DNA from: Tomocerus qinae | Taxonomy: Eukaryota; Arthropoda; Collembola; Entomobryomorpha; Tomoceridae | NCBI GenBank assembly: GCA_020055645.1 | Contig: CM034548.1 | Location: 14,570,001 to 14,634,000 of the forward strand | Direction: 5' to 3' | DNA: 64,000 nt | Part shown: piece after piece, positions 23,866 to 39,500 of the stretch | Layout of the letters: the number at the start of each line of letters is the position of its first letter | Position numbering within the stretch: the first letter of the stretch is position 1 | Notes under the pieces: generated by a model | Database searches by the model: none | The model's input: only the letters and a program-made list of their open reading frames with translations | Told to the model about the DNA's origin: nothing | Translations under genes and position numbers: made by a program

Positions 23866-26800
23866 AACATCTTTATTTATTGTGATTCAGGATACTAATG
23901 TATTGACCTAAAACTAGTTCCAGAATGTTAATTAATGACTGTAACAGTAACTATTAAAAGCGGCATGAAAATAAACATGAAATAAAAAATGAAATTTTGT
24001 GGAAAATTGCAACTTTGTGAAGGTGGTAATTGTAAAAATGAATTAAAAATGAATTTATTTGTGCCAGAAAGATGACAATGTTAGATTTTAGCATCCAGAC
24101 CATAATATGAGTCTGGAAGGGCAAGCATCAAAAATACTCTAACAAACTCGGTATATATTATAAGCCTATATACTACATGTTTGTTTATTTTTCTATAGTA
24201 TAAGTATACATTGCAGAAGAGCCCCATCACAAGACTTTCTGTAGCCACAGGTAAACACGTGAATTTAATAAGCACTAAAAATGGGATAAGATTAAGACAG
24301 CAAATATTTACTTTGTGACTTTATTAAGCATAAGCCCCTGAAATGCAAAGAAAACAACAACGTGGCAAATGTGTAGGATGAAAGACAAGTTTCCTTTTTT
24401 CCTGCGTTTGGTGTTTTTGTTAATTAGTCGGAAAAGGGTTGAAATAGATTTTTGTGTAATCAAGGAAAATATTTTTATTGTCGACATGAACGTTAAGTGT
24501 GAGTAGTACATAGTACTATGAACTTCGCTTGGTAAATATTTGTTTTCGCACACCACATTGAAATGAAGCTAGAGAATCTAAAAGTTAAATCTGATACAAT
24601 GAAATGTTGAAAATAAGGACACAAATGTTTGTTGGAATGTTATCTATTAGTTTTCACTTCACTAACCAGTCCAACCGCGAATGAACATAAAGTTAGAACA
24701 AAGTCTAGAAAACAGGAGGTCACAGATGCAAAAGTCTTACGGATAGACATGCTAACTCCCCTGAGCATGGAATACTTCCTAGGGTATAACTCTCAAGTGA
24801 AATATACTAGCAAATTGCAAAAGAAGAATAATGATCGTAGTCGGCTAATAAATAGAAAGAAAATCTTTTTGGTAACGATTATGATTAATTTTAATGAAAA
24901 TAATGGTACAATACTCATGCAATTATTAGTATTCTACTAGAGCAGCTTACGAACCATAATTAGGGTCTATATTATAGTCTAAGTAATTCAAGCAGTGGGA
25001 GTAGATCGAGTTTATCTTGGGCCAACATTTATTGATTCTTGCAATTTAATTTGAGTATGTAATGTAATACGGTTGAGTTGACAATACGGATCATTAGAGA
25101 GCTTTTACTACATCGCTCATTATCTATGGCTAGGTCACATTTACAGAAATTATATGAGGAGGAAAATTGATTTGGAATGACTATAAAGCGATGCATAAAA
25201 GTTGTGAAAAGAGATAGGACTTACCGTTAGTGATAGTTCTACGGGAGTTTCGACAACAGAAGATTGGTAGATAGATTAGCTGCATTCATCACCCTGGGAA
25301 GCGAGGAGATTTAATGATGCGGTCATTAAACCATCACTACCTACCACTTTTACGATTAGTCTGTATGCTCATGTCATAACGCAACTTTAGGACATTCAAG
25401 TGTGTGGTGACACTGACAATATGCAGAATACTCGTATTGTTTTCGCTGTAGGACAACTACTTCTGCTATGGGCGCATTCTCAGTTTATTCACTTGCTAAC
25501 ACTGACATTTACATACTTAATGCTCTGACTTGTAACATAACGCGCTAGCTCAGAATCACGAACTGAGACTTCCTTATGCACACTCGTTTCATCCTGGCAG
25601 TTATTTCGTTAATAAATTTTGTCACAGCCATTTAAATCTCTTGTAGCACTTGATTGGATGCTACAGTTACGTCCACAGACTTTTATTATTCACCTATATA
25701 GTTTCTATACCACTCTGTCTGTACCCTGAGCATTTTTATCAGGAGCAACAGCGTTCACAGAAGCATGCATGTATGCCACTGTCATATTAATTAATCATAT
25801 CAGTTTACAGCATACAAAAAATCTTATGCTACAATAATCAATCTTTTCTCATGCATGTTTACTTAATTAGACATACCTGTTTTAGAATCAACACATCTAC
25901 AATGCCCCATTGTTAATAAATTGACGCATTAAAATTGTAAATCGTTTGGACTGGAATTTATTACCGTTTTTATTACTTGTGGTGTATTAAATGAATAATG
26001 TGCTACTACATTCTATGCCCATACTATTTATGTATAATAACTTCATTACATGCCATTTAATTAAGCATCAAAGACGTTCGTTAAAACAATTAATAACACC
26101 GAGCTATACTACTTAGTATGCAATAAACGCTACCACAGACCGTGAATGGTTTATTCAAACTCTGCAGAATGTTTAGGTACTATTTGTGACAACCAACTGA
26201 TACAGTTTGAGTTTATCGCCCGCCGTAATATGATGCAAAAACTGTCATAAAAATACAGTAACTAGGGAATTTCGTGGCCACATTTTGTCATATTCGTGGA
26301 AGGATGAAATTGAAAAATAAAATAAATTTTGCAACTCAGACCAGTGGAAACAAGACTAGCGAATGCTGTCGACTTTTTTAAAATGCACGCTATTAAAAAT
26401 TACAATTTATTTTAAATCGGGACAATGATGGCACGGAAATTGAACACTTCCCATATAATTTTAGGCTTGATGGTTATGATTGGCATGAGATAACGTTTAT
26501 TGTATAGGGTTAATATAAACAATATGTGAATGTAGAATTGAAGCTACTATTTAATTTAAGTACCTTACACAATTTTGAGAAAAGCAATTTCATTATTATG
26601 GATTTTACTATTTCCTGTTGTTATCACAATTAATATTAGGGTTGTAATGTGCATAGTCATTAATTATTATGTAATTTGGTAGAACCAGAAACACAAGCGT
26701 ACCTAACAATAGTGAGTGGTACACAACAAAATAATGATCTAACCAAAGTTTGGTAGTCGATTGCATAGTAGCCTGACAAACGAAGGGACGATGGTATAGA

Positions 26801-29800
26801 ATCGTCACCGGACTTTTCTAGTGCTTCCCACTTTATTGTTTCCGTGGTAATTTGCAAGGCCTTTTGAGTATTTAATAAGGAAGGTATAGTATTGATTAGT
26901 CCAAAGATACTTTGATCTGCGTTGTTAAATTATTTCATGAATATTTGACAAGCCTGCATTGTTCAATTCACAGAATCGGGAAAATTCGAGAACCACTATA
27001 ATTCCCTCTTTGTTGCATGCAAGTATTGAAATCTGGTGTTATTATGGAAAACGTGGATAATAATTAATATCCCGTTGATTTAATTCATAAGTCGAGAAGC
27101 CATATGGGGATGATGAATACGAAGGATGTTGGAACTAAACCAGTTCATATTGGGTATGCAAATGATATTATTTCCTTGGTAATATTTGAAAGAAGTGATA
27201 TCTAATGATATCTAATCCAATGCAAAATGATCAAAAGGAATAAGCGAAATTGAATGTAATGGCGGAGGGAACTAACTTACACAAGTAGAAAGGAATTTGT
27301 AGATAGTATTATATCTATAACATTATACTCGGCTAAGCCCTAGAATGTGAAGAACCACAAGCTGTTGGCATTTATTTGATTCGCGTATACCTAACGTAGT
27401 ACAGGATGGCAGATTGGGCACATACAATTGTTAGTTGCAAATGATCTCAGATCGGAAACTTAGAAAACGATGACTTGACTAGTCAGTCGAACCAAAACTA
27501 TTTACCAATTACAGGCTTACAACGAGTGACTCTCTGCATCCTACCTAACCCATTACCTATAGCTCCTATTATTTGAGGCATAGACAAAATTAATAGTACA
27601 ATGGAATTTTTTGCTCATCTTTTTGGTAGCCACATGTGCCAACTAGTACATGTAGGGTATTACAGAAATTATATCATCCTTGTCCATAATATTATTCTGC
27701 CCTATAATGTATAACCCAATATTACGTCGTTTCAATTCATATAATATTAAGCAAGTACCTACTACCTACATGGACTATAGGGGCCATTTGGTTCCTGATC
27801 TTGAATCCTACAATTAGCTCAGTTGTTGCAGATGATTGTTAAAAGTTTCTTTTCAATATTCACAGTATGAAACCTATCAGGCATTTTTACATCAATTGCA
27901 TATAGCGACGTAGAATAGAAAAATAATATACATAGTAGTTATCTAATATAATTTAAGTTGTATAGACTTTGAGGGGTAAAATGTATTAATTATATAGATA
28001 TACTTACCCAGTTTCATAAGGAATATTGTGGCTTATTACATAAGAGGCTTGTTTTGCTGATAATAATGCGTAATCTTTGTATGGTTAAGTGTATAGGTAT
28101 TCTACCTACAAAAAAGTAGGAATGCATGGCTTTCGCAAATGATGTAGATGCAAGTACCTACTTGGTGAAGATGTGCAAATACTTTTTCAAGGTATGCTGA
28201 CAACTATGAAGAATATACCTGGCCTCGCTATCATTGAAAAAACCAAGTGTTCTACGGCTTAAACCTCGAAGCTTGTTAACAGGGGCTGGTAATTTTATAA
28301 ATTCTTTACTACGTACAATTAAATAGCCTACTTGAAATAATTATTGTAAACTTCTGATTTTCATAACAAAATACAAAAATTTTATTTTACAATTTTGCCA
28401 TGCTCATAACAGGCACGAATTTAAATCTTAAATTTGAACTTTTGTCTAAAATGACCAAAAATTTCGTTTTGAATTGTCAGAAGTGAAAATTAATCCATTA
28501 ATTTTAACATTTTTAACAACAAATGTTACTATGCATTAACCTCTATTTGGTAGATTAAATAAAAAGGCACTTCCCATTGTAAAACCATTTCTGTGTTAAT
28601 GTCACTGTAGTTTACTTTGTAGTCAAGATTCAAGATTGTCAATTGAAGAAATTTTTAGATGTAGTTCGAAATATGTTTTACATTAACAGAGGAAGTGTTT
28701 CTGGAGACAAAGTACTACTTGCGAGGCAATCCTATTCCTATATAGCTGCAGGTAGATGTGTAGTAAATTACACAGACCAACAATATATGAATGAAAGCAA
28801 TTATTGATTGATTGATTAGTAGTCATTTTTATCTAGAGTTTCTACCCTGACATACACAAAAAAGGTTAAGGCAAACCTGAAATTTGTTTTTGGGGATCCA
28901 TTACAAAAAATGGAGGCTCTTTTTATGAATATTATCAAGGAAAATCCCCAGAAAAATCCATACATTGGCACGATTTTAAGTGCATTTCAGAAGGTAAATG
29001 CTCTTTAGCTTGTGTTGGATAGGATTTACGATTACGTACGACTGTAGAACTGACTATGAGGATCGTCTAGAGGAATGCGTATAATAGTGTTTTCAGTAGA
29101 ACAGGAGATTAAAATTCAACATGCAGGTACTTATTCTTTCCCTGAAGTATTATGGGATCATTTACTTCAACGTTCTATAGTATTGTAAAATTCGTAAAAT
29201 AGCATTACCTTCTGAGTGCTGACATACAATCCTAAGCTTTATAAAACACGGCCTTGTCTTTTAATTTTAGGAGCCAAACTCACAAAGAACGAATAAAGCC
29301 TACTATTCTTGGTAAAAATTCCAAATGAATGTACACTATATACAATAATGGATAAGACAATGCCTTGCCTAATATAACTGGTATACTTACTATTTATTCC
29401 TTATTTCTCACATTGATGGAATAATTGGTTTGCCGCTCTAAAATATTCTTCAAATCCATTTTCATTTCATTGAAAATTATACTGTATCCAGTTGGCTTAT
29501 TTCTTTCATGTTATTGCATAATAATATGTATAAATAAGCAAAATGTGTGATAATTTCAATTCAGCCATAGCTAAATACACTAATTCCTTCATAAATTTTA
29601 AAATGATATAATTATTGTGCATCTGTTAGACCAATGTAACAGAAAACTTTTTTTTCTCACCAACCTCGCGTGGGACGATACTATCATTCCCTTTACACTG
29701 GTTCCTCGGTTTTTAACTTTATATCGCATGCTTTCTTACAGTTCACGCAGACATTGAAATCGAATCGCGTATCTCCTGTATCAGAATAGTCAGAAATGCT

Positions 29801-32143
29801 TTTATGTCGGGTTCCTTTATACTTTGATCCGATTATGTACAAATGACAAGAGGAAAGTACCAATTAATACGTCTTATTTTATCTTGGTTTGGTTTGTGAC
29901 ATCATTGTCCCGAAGTATGAAATTCAGTTTCTAGTTTCAATTGTTTGAACAACTTACTCATATCAATTCTATTATTATTACTAATGATAAATGTAAAAGT
30001 CAAGGGAAACAATTTTTCGAATTTAGATTGGCAGAGTCTTTAAGAAAGCGAGTTAAGCAAGATCCTGTCCAATGGCATGTATTTTATTTCAGTTTGAAAT
30101 AGTTGTTTGTATTTATAATGAAATTGCCTGATATGCAATTTGCCTGAGACATATACATTAAACATTACAGCAGATAAATTATATCACTATGTAATAATGA
30201 TATTCTTTAAAACAAATGTTTGTGAACATGCTATACCATTGCTACCTAAAATTAAAATAGTTTTGGATTGCTTGCTTTCCTTGGTAAATACAACTTATTT
30301 TTCCCAGGTAAAATCTGGGAACCAACCCACAAATATTTTGTTTACGATATTCTTTATATTTTTGCAGTATGGCAATGGTATGCAGAAACAGAAAATGCTT
30401 GTAGAGTGAGTATGGCAAGTGGCAAAGTTCGGAAAGCGTTGTTTTCGTCTTCAATATATTACATTTACGCTGTCGATGAGCTTAATTGTGTGTGAGGCAT
30501 GGAAAAATTCATCTACATAGCTGTGGCTTGAGCTATGAAGTAGGATGGGGTTGAATTGGTAGAAGAAGGCAAATGTTTCATCGACTGACACTTTACAGCA
30601 ACATAGGAAAATCTGTTTGGGTATTATTACTTCTAGCTTTATAGAGATAGGTTTTAGAGGTTTGGAGGTCGACTGGGACCGGGAGTCGAGAGACAGGTAT
30701 GCAATGTATTGAACTGCCTACTCGACTCATTGACGATTTATACTACGAGCAGCCGTGCAAGTAGCTCCTTACATTATAATAATATTACAAGCTTCCAAGC
30801 CAACGCTGATTCAGTAGGCGTTTCACCTTAGAATAACACAAAATGATGCTGGATATGACTTACAATGCAATTCACAGCAACAATGCGGTAAGTTGCTAGG
30901 GCTGTAGGCTGCTGAGAGGCTGAAAAGCAAAGCAAGTGACTACTTTGCCTATGTGTTTTTCTCCGAGTATCACATGTGCCAGGAACAGAGTTGAGATTGA
31001 GTCGGTTGATTGATGAATCTCAGCATCTAATCTTTTCTGACGTCTCTCCACGAGATGCTCCATAATCTACGTAATAAAACCATTTTAAGTGAGCTGCAGA
31101 ACTATCTCACTATAACTCTGCAGATATTTCACAGCTAAAAATATATTACAAAACCTGACATGAATATGAAGTCATTAAAATCATCCCATAGTTATAGCAT
31201 AGCTTAGCATTTGCACTGCCATTACAAGGAAAAATGTACAATGACAATCTATATGCATTAGTATTTCCTGTATATACATAATATGTAGCATTTTATTTAT
31301 AAAATAAATAATTTTCTGTATAGCTTCTTATATATTCCTTAAGTACTTGCTGTGTATGGAAAATATATCAACCCCATTGTATTGTGTGGTGATTTTAAAT
31401 ACGATGTGATGAGAGTCGATCTCAGTTCTAGTATTTATTTGTTGTTAGAAATATAAAATAAGTGTAACTGATGGGACGACGGTGAGAGTTGGGTTGATAG
31501 TTTTTCTTGGAGATAGGAGAGTAAAAAGACAAGGTATGGTTAAGTACAAAGTAGATATACTTATCTAGTATCATATATGTATATAAGTACAAGGAGCACA
31601 GTTGTGTGTAGGTATGCATAGTATTTAAGTGAATGCCATGGTATGCTAAATGTTATGTCAGGTAGGGTTGTTGTATCTGGTTGCATACATATGTCCGGCC
31701 ACGTACACATACCTCCACATACGAAGGTGGTTCATTTCAGTTCAGTGCAAGTGGTAGAACAACCAAAAAGAATAAGACATATTACATGGATTGCAAACTA
31801 CGGGTAGATAAATAGATGCCTTCCTCTCCCTTCTTCGTCTACTAGTAGTAAATAAATGCATGCATTATAGTGAGTGAGTAAGTACAGGGTAGCCCAAGTT
31901 TCTTAGTATAATACAAGGTGTACTTTGTGTATGTGGAGGTAGTAGGCACCTGTAATTTCAGCCAGAGCTCAGAGTTTTCGTATGTTGCTGTGATTGAAGA
32001 CTGTTGTTCCCATAATAATAATCAGTTAAGGTAAGGCAGTGGGAATAAGAAAGTTGAGCATACGAAGCTTGAGGAATGGATAGATAGATGGTTGGGCCTT
32101 GGACCCCTGTGTGCCGCACACCCGGTCTATCTTATCTCCAGGG

Positions 32144-32393
32144 CACGTTCCTAAGATGCCAACGAGGAATTAAGGAGGAGTTCTTTCCTCGACTTCTCCA
32201 AGAGGAACCAGCAACGCTCCAACAACACAACGAGGATCACTTGCCAAAATTTTGACATCCTCTCCCCGCATTTTACAAAAAGGGCTCAGTTCTTAGCCTT
32301 CCTCACACCACGCAGAGGACCTGCCAATACACTCTCGGCACACTCGGGAAGAGACTCAAGGGACTTCCTTCAAACTGCGAAAATTCCTCAAGT
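32144..32393 (+). other. GC-richer exon-like island, possible 5' exon of the synphilin-like gene
   Basis: A block near 50% GC in otherwise AT-rich DNA, bounded by an acceptor-like CTTATCTCCAG (ending 32143) and a donor-like CAA|GTAAAC (after about 32393). Two plus-strand frames are partly open: one from the acceptor for about 37 codons, another from about 32165 to beyond the donor. Neither has a recognisable domain. It could be a non-coding first or second exon of the gene starting at 33570, or an unrelated exon. Confidence 0.25.
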
Positions 32394-33569
32394 AAACCGT
32401 CAGTCATTCTATATTCTTCTTTCGACACCACATTCCACAATCATCTCAAATACTGCTAGTGCTCCGACACTTGTTCGTTTTGTCATACACACTTCGACTC
32501 TCTGTCTACTTTATATCTCTGCATACTTCATCCACTCACTCAACATTTCTCTGCAGTCGTACATTACATAAATATTATGCACATATAATACACAGACTAT
32601 AATTGACATACACTCTCGAGTCCAACTTAGCAAGTGTCTATACTCTATGTACATAGTACCTACCACTCTTCTTGTTTACAAATATTTGTTCACAAGTTTT
32701 AATAGAGATTTCACCAACTTCCCTAATGATAGTCACTCAAAGGGAATCCTACTACATTCAAATACACTGAAATCCTCTAGAAACTTGAGAGATTCCTAAT
32801 CCAATGGCTTATCGAAGAAAAGTTGGAAACCCAATTAAAGCCCGTCGTCGTTCCGCTTGATTTGTTGCATTTATTGCGCTAGATTCCAGGAGCTAGTGAA
32901 AACTATAGCTCCCGGGTGATCAATTTATGCTACGGAAAAGCACGCTCGGTGTTTCTAGCTCACAAATCCGCACTCAGTGCTTGTCATATCGTTTGTAACA
33001 AAATTATGAGATATCAAAGACGACATTTCATACCATTGTGATGACAGAGAAAATACTCTGTTGAGAATTTCAATTTTAAAAAATTGAAACTTAATTGCAG
33101 ACTGAAAAAAATGATAATTGTGTCTACTGACGTCAAGAAAATAACAATTTTTATTGTCCATGATGAAAGTTTAGAATCCGAAAGGTTTCTAGACACTTAA
33201 AATTAAGTACAGTGACTAAGTTCTCATAGCCAACTCGTTCTTTGGTGTAAATGGTCGTATTTAAGTGACAGTCAAATTAAAATGGGCAATTTTACGACTA
33301 CAAGTGTTTCTGAAAAGCTGTCATATAAATGGTAGTCCACATTGAATGGAAAAGACAGTGTGGTTCAGAAGACTGGATGGATAAATCAGTTAGTCAATAA
33401 AGCAAGTGTAAAGTTAAATTAAAACGGAAATTGTTCGGAAGTCCTGGTTTGTCCCTTCGTTTGTCAATGAAGAGTGGGAGCGATTTAGGAACCCGGGAAG
33501 AATTGAGAATCCAGGGAGGAGCTCAGTGTCGACTGTGCATAAATAGCGACGAAGCGAGCTGGAGTCTGC

Positions 33570-36500
33570 ATGGATAAAAGTGAGGGGGGTAAGAGAAGCA
33601 GCCCTGGGAGCTCTTCTCGCCGAACCTACAGCCTCTTCAGCAGCATCATCAATCTTTCTTCGTCACCAGCCGGTAGAACAAATGCAGGCGGCTCATCCCC
33701 ACATACTTCCACTCCAAATCAACCGATTAAATTATCTTCCGATGCATCCAAAAAGAAGGTTCTTCATTTTTTCCTGCCCGCATTTATGTCAATTTCTCTC
33801 TTTGCAATCATCGCAGACGACCTCGTCTTTTTTAATCATTTTATACCTAAGCTCTATGCTATTAGAACTCCACTAAGTAGATATCTATAAAGGAGCTATG
33901 GTCTGTAATTAGTTTATATGTTCATTTCTATAAGGCTATAACGCTAATGGGTCTTGCACACTATAAGTCATATATTAATGACACCTCTATATATAACGGT
34001 CTTCTCCTGTGAAGAAATCGAATCGGGAGTAAATTAGCCTCATTTCCTCTTCTTCCGGTAGCCTCCTTTACTACGCCGTCATTTTTATCGCTGGCAATTT
34101 CCAACTCTTCTGTACACAATACAAAACCTCATTCAGAATCTACACTTTGCTTATGTTTCTGTTTGGGAAGTCTGCGTTATTTTCCTCTTCATATGTTTTG
34201 ACATTTAATATTTACTGATGTGTTGCGGTTTCAAATATTCTCTCGCTCTGACTCTTTCAACTGATAGCGTCTATAATGCCTAACATTTGTAATTTACAGT
34301 AGCCACCTAAATAAATTTTATAGACGCTATATATCTGTTATTTCCTTTCTTGTATATACAACTTTTGGTATAATATGGCCATGCATTATTTATCAGTGCC
34401 AACACTCACTACATAATATTATGCATACTTATGTACTCACACCTTGGAATAAGTGCTTTTTGTGTCTGTTATATTTCTTTTCTATGGATGTTTGTGGGAC
34501 GAGGATTATTCTGCCTATGGGTGGGTACTACTGAGAATGGAATTCATGAGGATTTCTGAGGTCGCTGTATATTGAATGGTGTTGGGACTAGTGGTAATGC
34601 ATAGATAATTCCTTTGGTGTGTGGCAAATGTCAGATGACTGTCATCGGTTGTTACAGAAAAAAGGCGATCAATCCCCATCAAGTGGCTCATCAATATCTA
34701 ACTCGAGTGGAGTGAACGCTCCGATGGGTCCGGCACCACGAACTCTCTCCATTTTGACGGCTCTGAATGAATTAGCGATTTCTGATCAGACAGGTGCTGA
34801 TCCGAGTGTGGCTTCAGCCGTCAGTCGTGTCGGCTTCAGTCCCAATTCCATCTCTCAAGAATCTTCTTCTTCAACTCTCCCACAGCTGCCTCCGCACCAT
34901 TCGTTAGGTAAAGGGAAGCGGGGAGAGCAGCCGAGTCTCACGATGGGCAGAAAACCCAAAGCTCTGGAGAAAGAACCTTCAAAAAATCGACGGAGTAAAT
35001 CTAAAGAGAGAACACCAGACTGGATATGGAAAATTTTTAGGTTGGCTAAACATGGACGACTTGAAGAGTTGGTAAGCGTCTCTTTTCTCATAAACTATTT
35101 TATTGTCATGTAAATGGGGAAGTGCACCAATTTATCTCTTAGTGCCATGTGCTGTGATTACCATGATGATGCGAAGTAAATATGACTATGTATAATAAGT
35201 AGTCCATGGATGGATGACTGCAAAAATCAAGTCACCAAAAAGTCCTACATGCTTTAGACGAGTCTGATATATGAATTTTGGAGTTATTAATTTATTTAGG
35301 GAGTTGGTCGCTATTTAGAGAATACGTAGCAGTGCATTTACACTTCTGATCCTGATTCAGATGAGAGGAGGAACAATAAGATTTAATCTTCGAATTGAAA
35401 ATCAAGTTAGCAGTGCGAGTCAAGCAGAACATTTAGCAAAGCACAAAATTACCACATTAGTCTGCATCTGAAATATCTGGTGCAACGAGTTAGATTAATG
35501 CACACTGAAGGATACACGGAACAAAACTCATAATCTCAGCGAGCAGAACTCGATGGCGGAACGCCACTGCTAACTACTCCCTCCTCCCTATTACTACTAC
35601 TACTATAATACTACATGCATAACATTATGACATTTTACATACACACGCCAGCCAGACACGGCAGTAAACTCTGTATAACAAAACTAATTCATGCAAATAC
35701 TCAAGTTGTTTCACTTTCCTTGTCCTACACACTTACACTTTTACTTTACTTTCCTTGTTTGCTATGGTTGCTACAATTATTGCTCCGTACCTAAGCACTT
35801 TAATATATGGATACGATATCTGATTCAACATTTTGACGTTCACTTTTTGAAATTATCTCATTTCTACTCTACCTAGACATACTCAAATACAAGTACCACC
35901 TATTCTGTTGTTTAAACAGGATATTATTATTTACTTTCTACTCATTCACATAGGCATATTATTCCAATTACTACACTCGGGTAAATGCAAAACCCTTTGA
36001 AAAGTTCACTGGGTGTACTTAATCCTAGTATAAATTGTAATAATGTACAAACACGCCCCAGTTATACAGTCAACCATCTCACTCAAATGTTTACACTTTT
36101 GATCCGATAACTTAAATATAATTTTCTCTCAAACTATGAATTTTCATTTATGTCGAGCTCAGATTTTCCTGAAAACCGTCAGCATGTTTTCCCAACCAAC
36201 AACGCTGCATTAATATCTACACCATGGCCGTGCGGAATAGTCAACAATACTGTGTACAATGCTAATAAAAGGCATATGGCTTGCAATCTGTAGAACAACT
36301 ACTCAAGGGTGCCTAAATTACTTACATGTGATAGTTATTAAATAATGCAGAGTAAGGCTCTAGGAAAATACCTGACTCTCACTGCATTATTATAACATTG
36401 TACATTATCTCTAATTTGCATTAGCATTCAGCACTCCAACCAATATTGTTGAGTTGAGACTTGACTCAAATTTAGTTATGCATTTTACACTAGTAGTACA

Positions 36501-39500
36501 ATATCTATGCAAAAGTTAAATTAAGAGTTTTCGTGTAGCTACATCTAAAGTGCACTACAATCTGGTGGCTAACATTAATTAGCAAACACATTTTACATGG
36601 AAGCAATATGGAGAGTAAACATTACATTTAACCTACATACTCGCTGCACCTTTTGTTTTATTTAATACAATGCCCAACATCCAATATTATATTGAGGTAA
36701 TGTGAGAGACATTCAACCCGTGTGCATTAAGAAGTTTATGTAGAATCTGGAAGTGAAGCAAGAAAATTTGATAATGTGATCCCAATTGGTGAACATTCTT
36801 TAACTTTGTCCAAAATCTAAATTGTAGCAGACTGATATTGCATGGATTAACATGAGATTGGAAATTGTAATTTATTGATTTGCCCTTTTTGCAACTTCTA
36901 GCAACAATCGTTAAAAGGATTGGATCCAACTTTGGTACGCCATTTGGCAGATGCCAAAGGAAATACTCTTCTCCACTGTGCTGCCCGAGGAGGTCATGTG
37001 GCCACCCTTCAATGGCTGGTCTCTATTCTCGGTCTCCATACGGAAGCTGCTCTCAATGACCACAATCGAGCGGGTCGAACTGCTATTCTTACAGCCCTAA
37101 AGGTCAGTCTTTTCAAATATCACATCCTAGCCAACATTTTCACAATTCTTGCTGGCTACATTGGAAAAAAATCTCAAAGAATATTTAGGAAATCAAGTGT
37201 ACAGTTTTATTTCGTAATAGTTTTAAATACAGATTTTAATGTCATTTTCTTACTTCGATTTTATTGCCAAATGTGCGGAATATTTTAAACCTTCACACAA
37301 GATATTATAAGAACATTTTATTTTTCTGCATATAATCAGTACCAGTAGTGCAAGTAAAATAACGATTTATTTATTTCTTTAAGAAAGTGACACTTAACAA
37401 TTTACTTATTCTATTAACAAAAATGTGATAACAACTGTTACAACCTTGTCCTAAAGGAAGGCCAGATCTAAAATCAGTAAAACATTCTAATTGCTCTTAC
37501 TAAGGACTCTAACAGCTGTACTACACTGAAAAATGAATAGATTAGCATTGATTGTAGCAGCATTATGTAATGCAATTTGCGAGTGCAAGGGCAATATGTT
37601 TAAATGTCATTAAAGTCTATTTTATATTCATCACTTCCTAAAGCCTATTCCTAAAGCATTGCAAAAGAAATGTTTCCTGCAAAGAGTAAGCTAAGTTTAA
37701 TATGACACTGTTGAGTTATAGGATAGTGAGTGAGTAAATAGTACAGTAGTACCTATGCTTGGAGTAGTGTGGAGGATTTATATATTCAACAAGCTATGCC
37801 AGGAAATAATTTATGACGGTATTGAATAATCTTTTGGCTCACAATTCACGTTTCGTCTCCACCCCTAAGTTTTAAAAGATCTTTATTTTTTTGACTTTTG
37901 ACTTTCCGTCCCATGTCATGTAACAAAGTGGCAAGTATCTAGCAACTTTCTTTAGATTATTTTGTCTATGGTTTAAGTTTCACTCAAGACATGATACATA
38001 TTATACTTTTATAATTTTATCATACTTTTTTTGGGTATTGTCTTCAACATACCTATATTTTAACAGATAATAAGCAATAGGACTTTTGATCCTTATGACG
38101 TTATAGCAAAATGTTTAGTAGGTCAGTGTAACATGCACGGAAGACAATGCGGATATCATGGCAGAAGGAAACTGTTGGCCAACTATCCAATATAACGCAT
38201 AGCCGAGCCCGGATGAAAGTTTTTTCATTTTCACTACCACGTAGCATTGTGCGATTGTATGTCAATATAAAAGTTAGTGCACAGCAATTGTACCTTGCTT
38301 ACTTCACAATGTGTTCCTGAGAAGAGAAACTCCTTTTTTTGTTGTGCTTTCTTTACAAGTAACAATGGCACTCCAATGTATTTATGTGTGTATCTGATAC
38401 AACAACATACGATACCTAAGTGCCTATTTTTATTACGGACGCATTTCAATAGTACAGCGTTAGATAGTTGCCTACTATAGGTATAGGAAAAAACTCAAAG
38501 TGAGCAAATGGCAAACAAAAATATCACATCGTGTTAAACAACGTCCGGCAGTGGAAAAACTAAATTGCATTTTGACGTCATGTATCCGTGATTTTCGGAA
38601 CATTTGTTTGTCAGTTAAATTAAAGCCCGTCTTATTATGAAGTTATTATGAAGGAATATCCTGTAATAATTTTAATAAAGCCATAGAAACTGTAAGTAAG
38701 AGGTTTAACTATTGTGAAGTTTTAATATAACTGCATTTGTGTTAAGTAGAGTTTACAAAGAGTCTTTTACATGGAGTGTACGATAAAAGTTGTGGGCGGA
38801 TTTACATGAAAAGAGAAAGTTGGTAAGAAGCTCGGGTATTATGGATAGACATGAATGTGGATGGGTTTAAGTTGGTCGGAAATCAATAAGAGTGGGGGAT
38901 GGTAGTGAAAATATGTTTTTGATTAATTTTGTGAAAAGGGCGACCAACTGGAATGCTTCCAATGGCTGGTGCTGCACACAAGTTGTGGTGATAATGCTTT
39001 GGTGCCAAAAGAAGGTGACAGGTCTTTGCTCCACTTTGCTGCTAATTATGGGAATACAGCTGCAGTCCGGTGGTTGTGTCAGGAGCTCGTCGAAAGAAAA
39101 GTTCAAGTGGACATGAAAGATGCTGCAGGGATGACACCTCTCCATATGGCAGCCAAGTCGGGACGTGTGGCCGTGTGTCAGGAGCTCATGTTAGCAGGAG
39201 CAAATCCATTGTGTCAGGTTTGTCAATTAGTCTTTGTCTGTAATGATATGGGCTACGTGTCTTTTTGCCAATTCTTTATATTATGTGCAGAATATTGCAT
39301 TAGCTACTTATCCTATACTCAGATAATCCGTGTGAAGGTGATGATAATAATATGAAATCGCTCCTGGCTGTAAACATACTACACTTTGGATACTGAGGCG
39401 TGATATTTTTCTCACTGTTTTTGACACTTGAAAGCTTGTAGTATCATTTTTTACTTTTTGAAAGGAGACAAAGTTTGTCATTGATATTTATGTAGCAACT

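Larger units (their letters stand above)
17350..33480. other. About 16 kb without a supported gene
   Basis: Long AT-rich stretch between the leftward LYSMD gene and the rightward synphilin-like gene. Open frames here are at most about 110 codons, overlap on both strands, and show no domain, codon bias or splice support. It contains two MITE-like elements (23.48-23.87 kb) and a GC-richer exon-like island (about 32.09-32.40 kb). It probably includes promoters and non-coding first exons of both flanking genes and distal regulatory DNA, but no specific site can be defended. Confidence 0.5.

Noticed and set aside
24629-24940. 103-codon plus-strand ORF
   Set aside because: No family resemblance or exon context; composition matches spacer.
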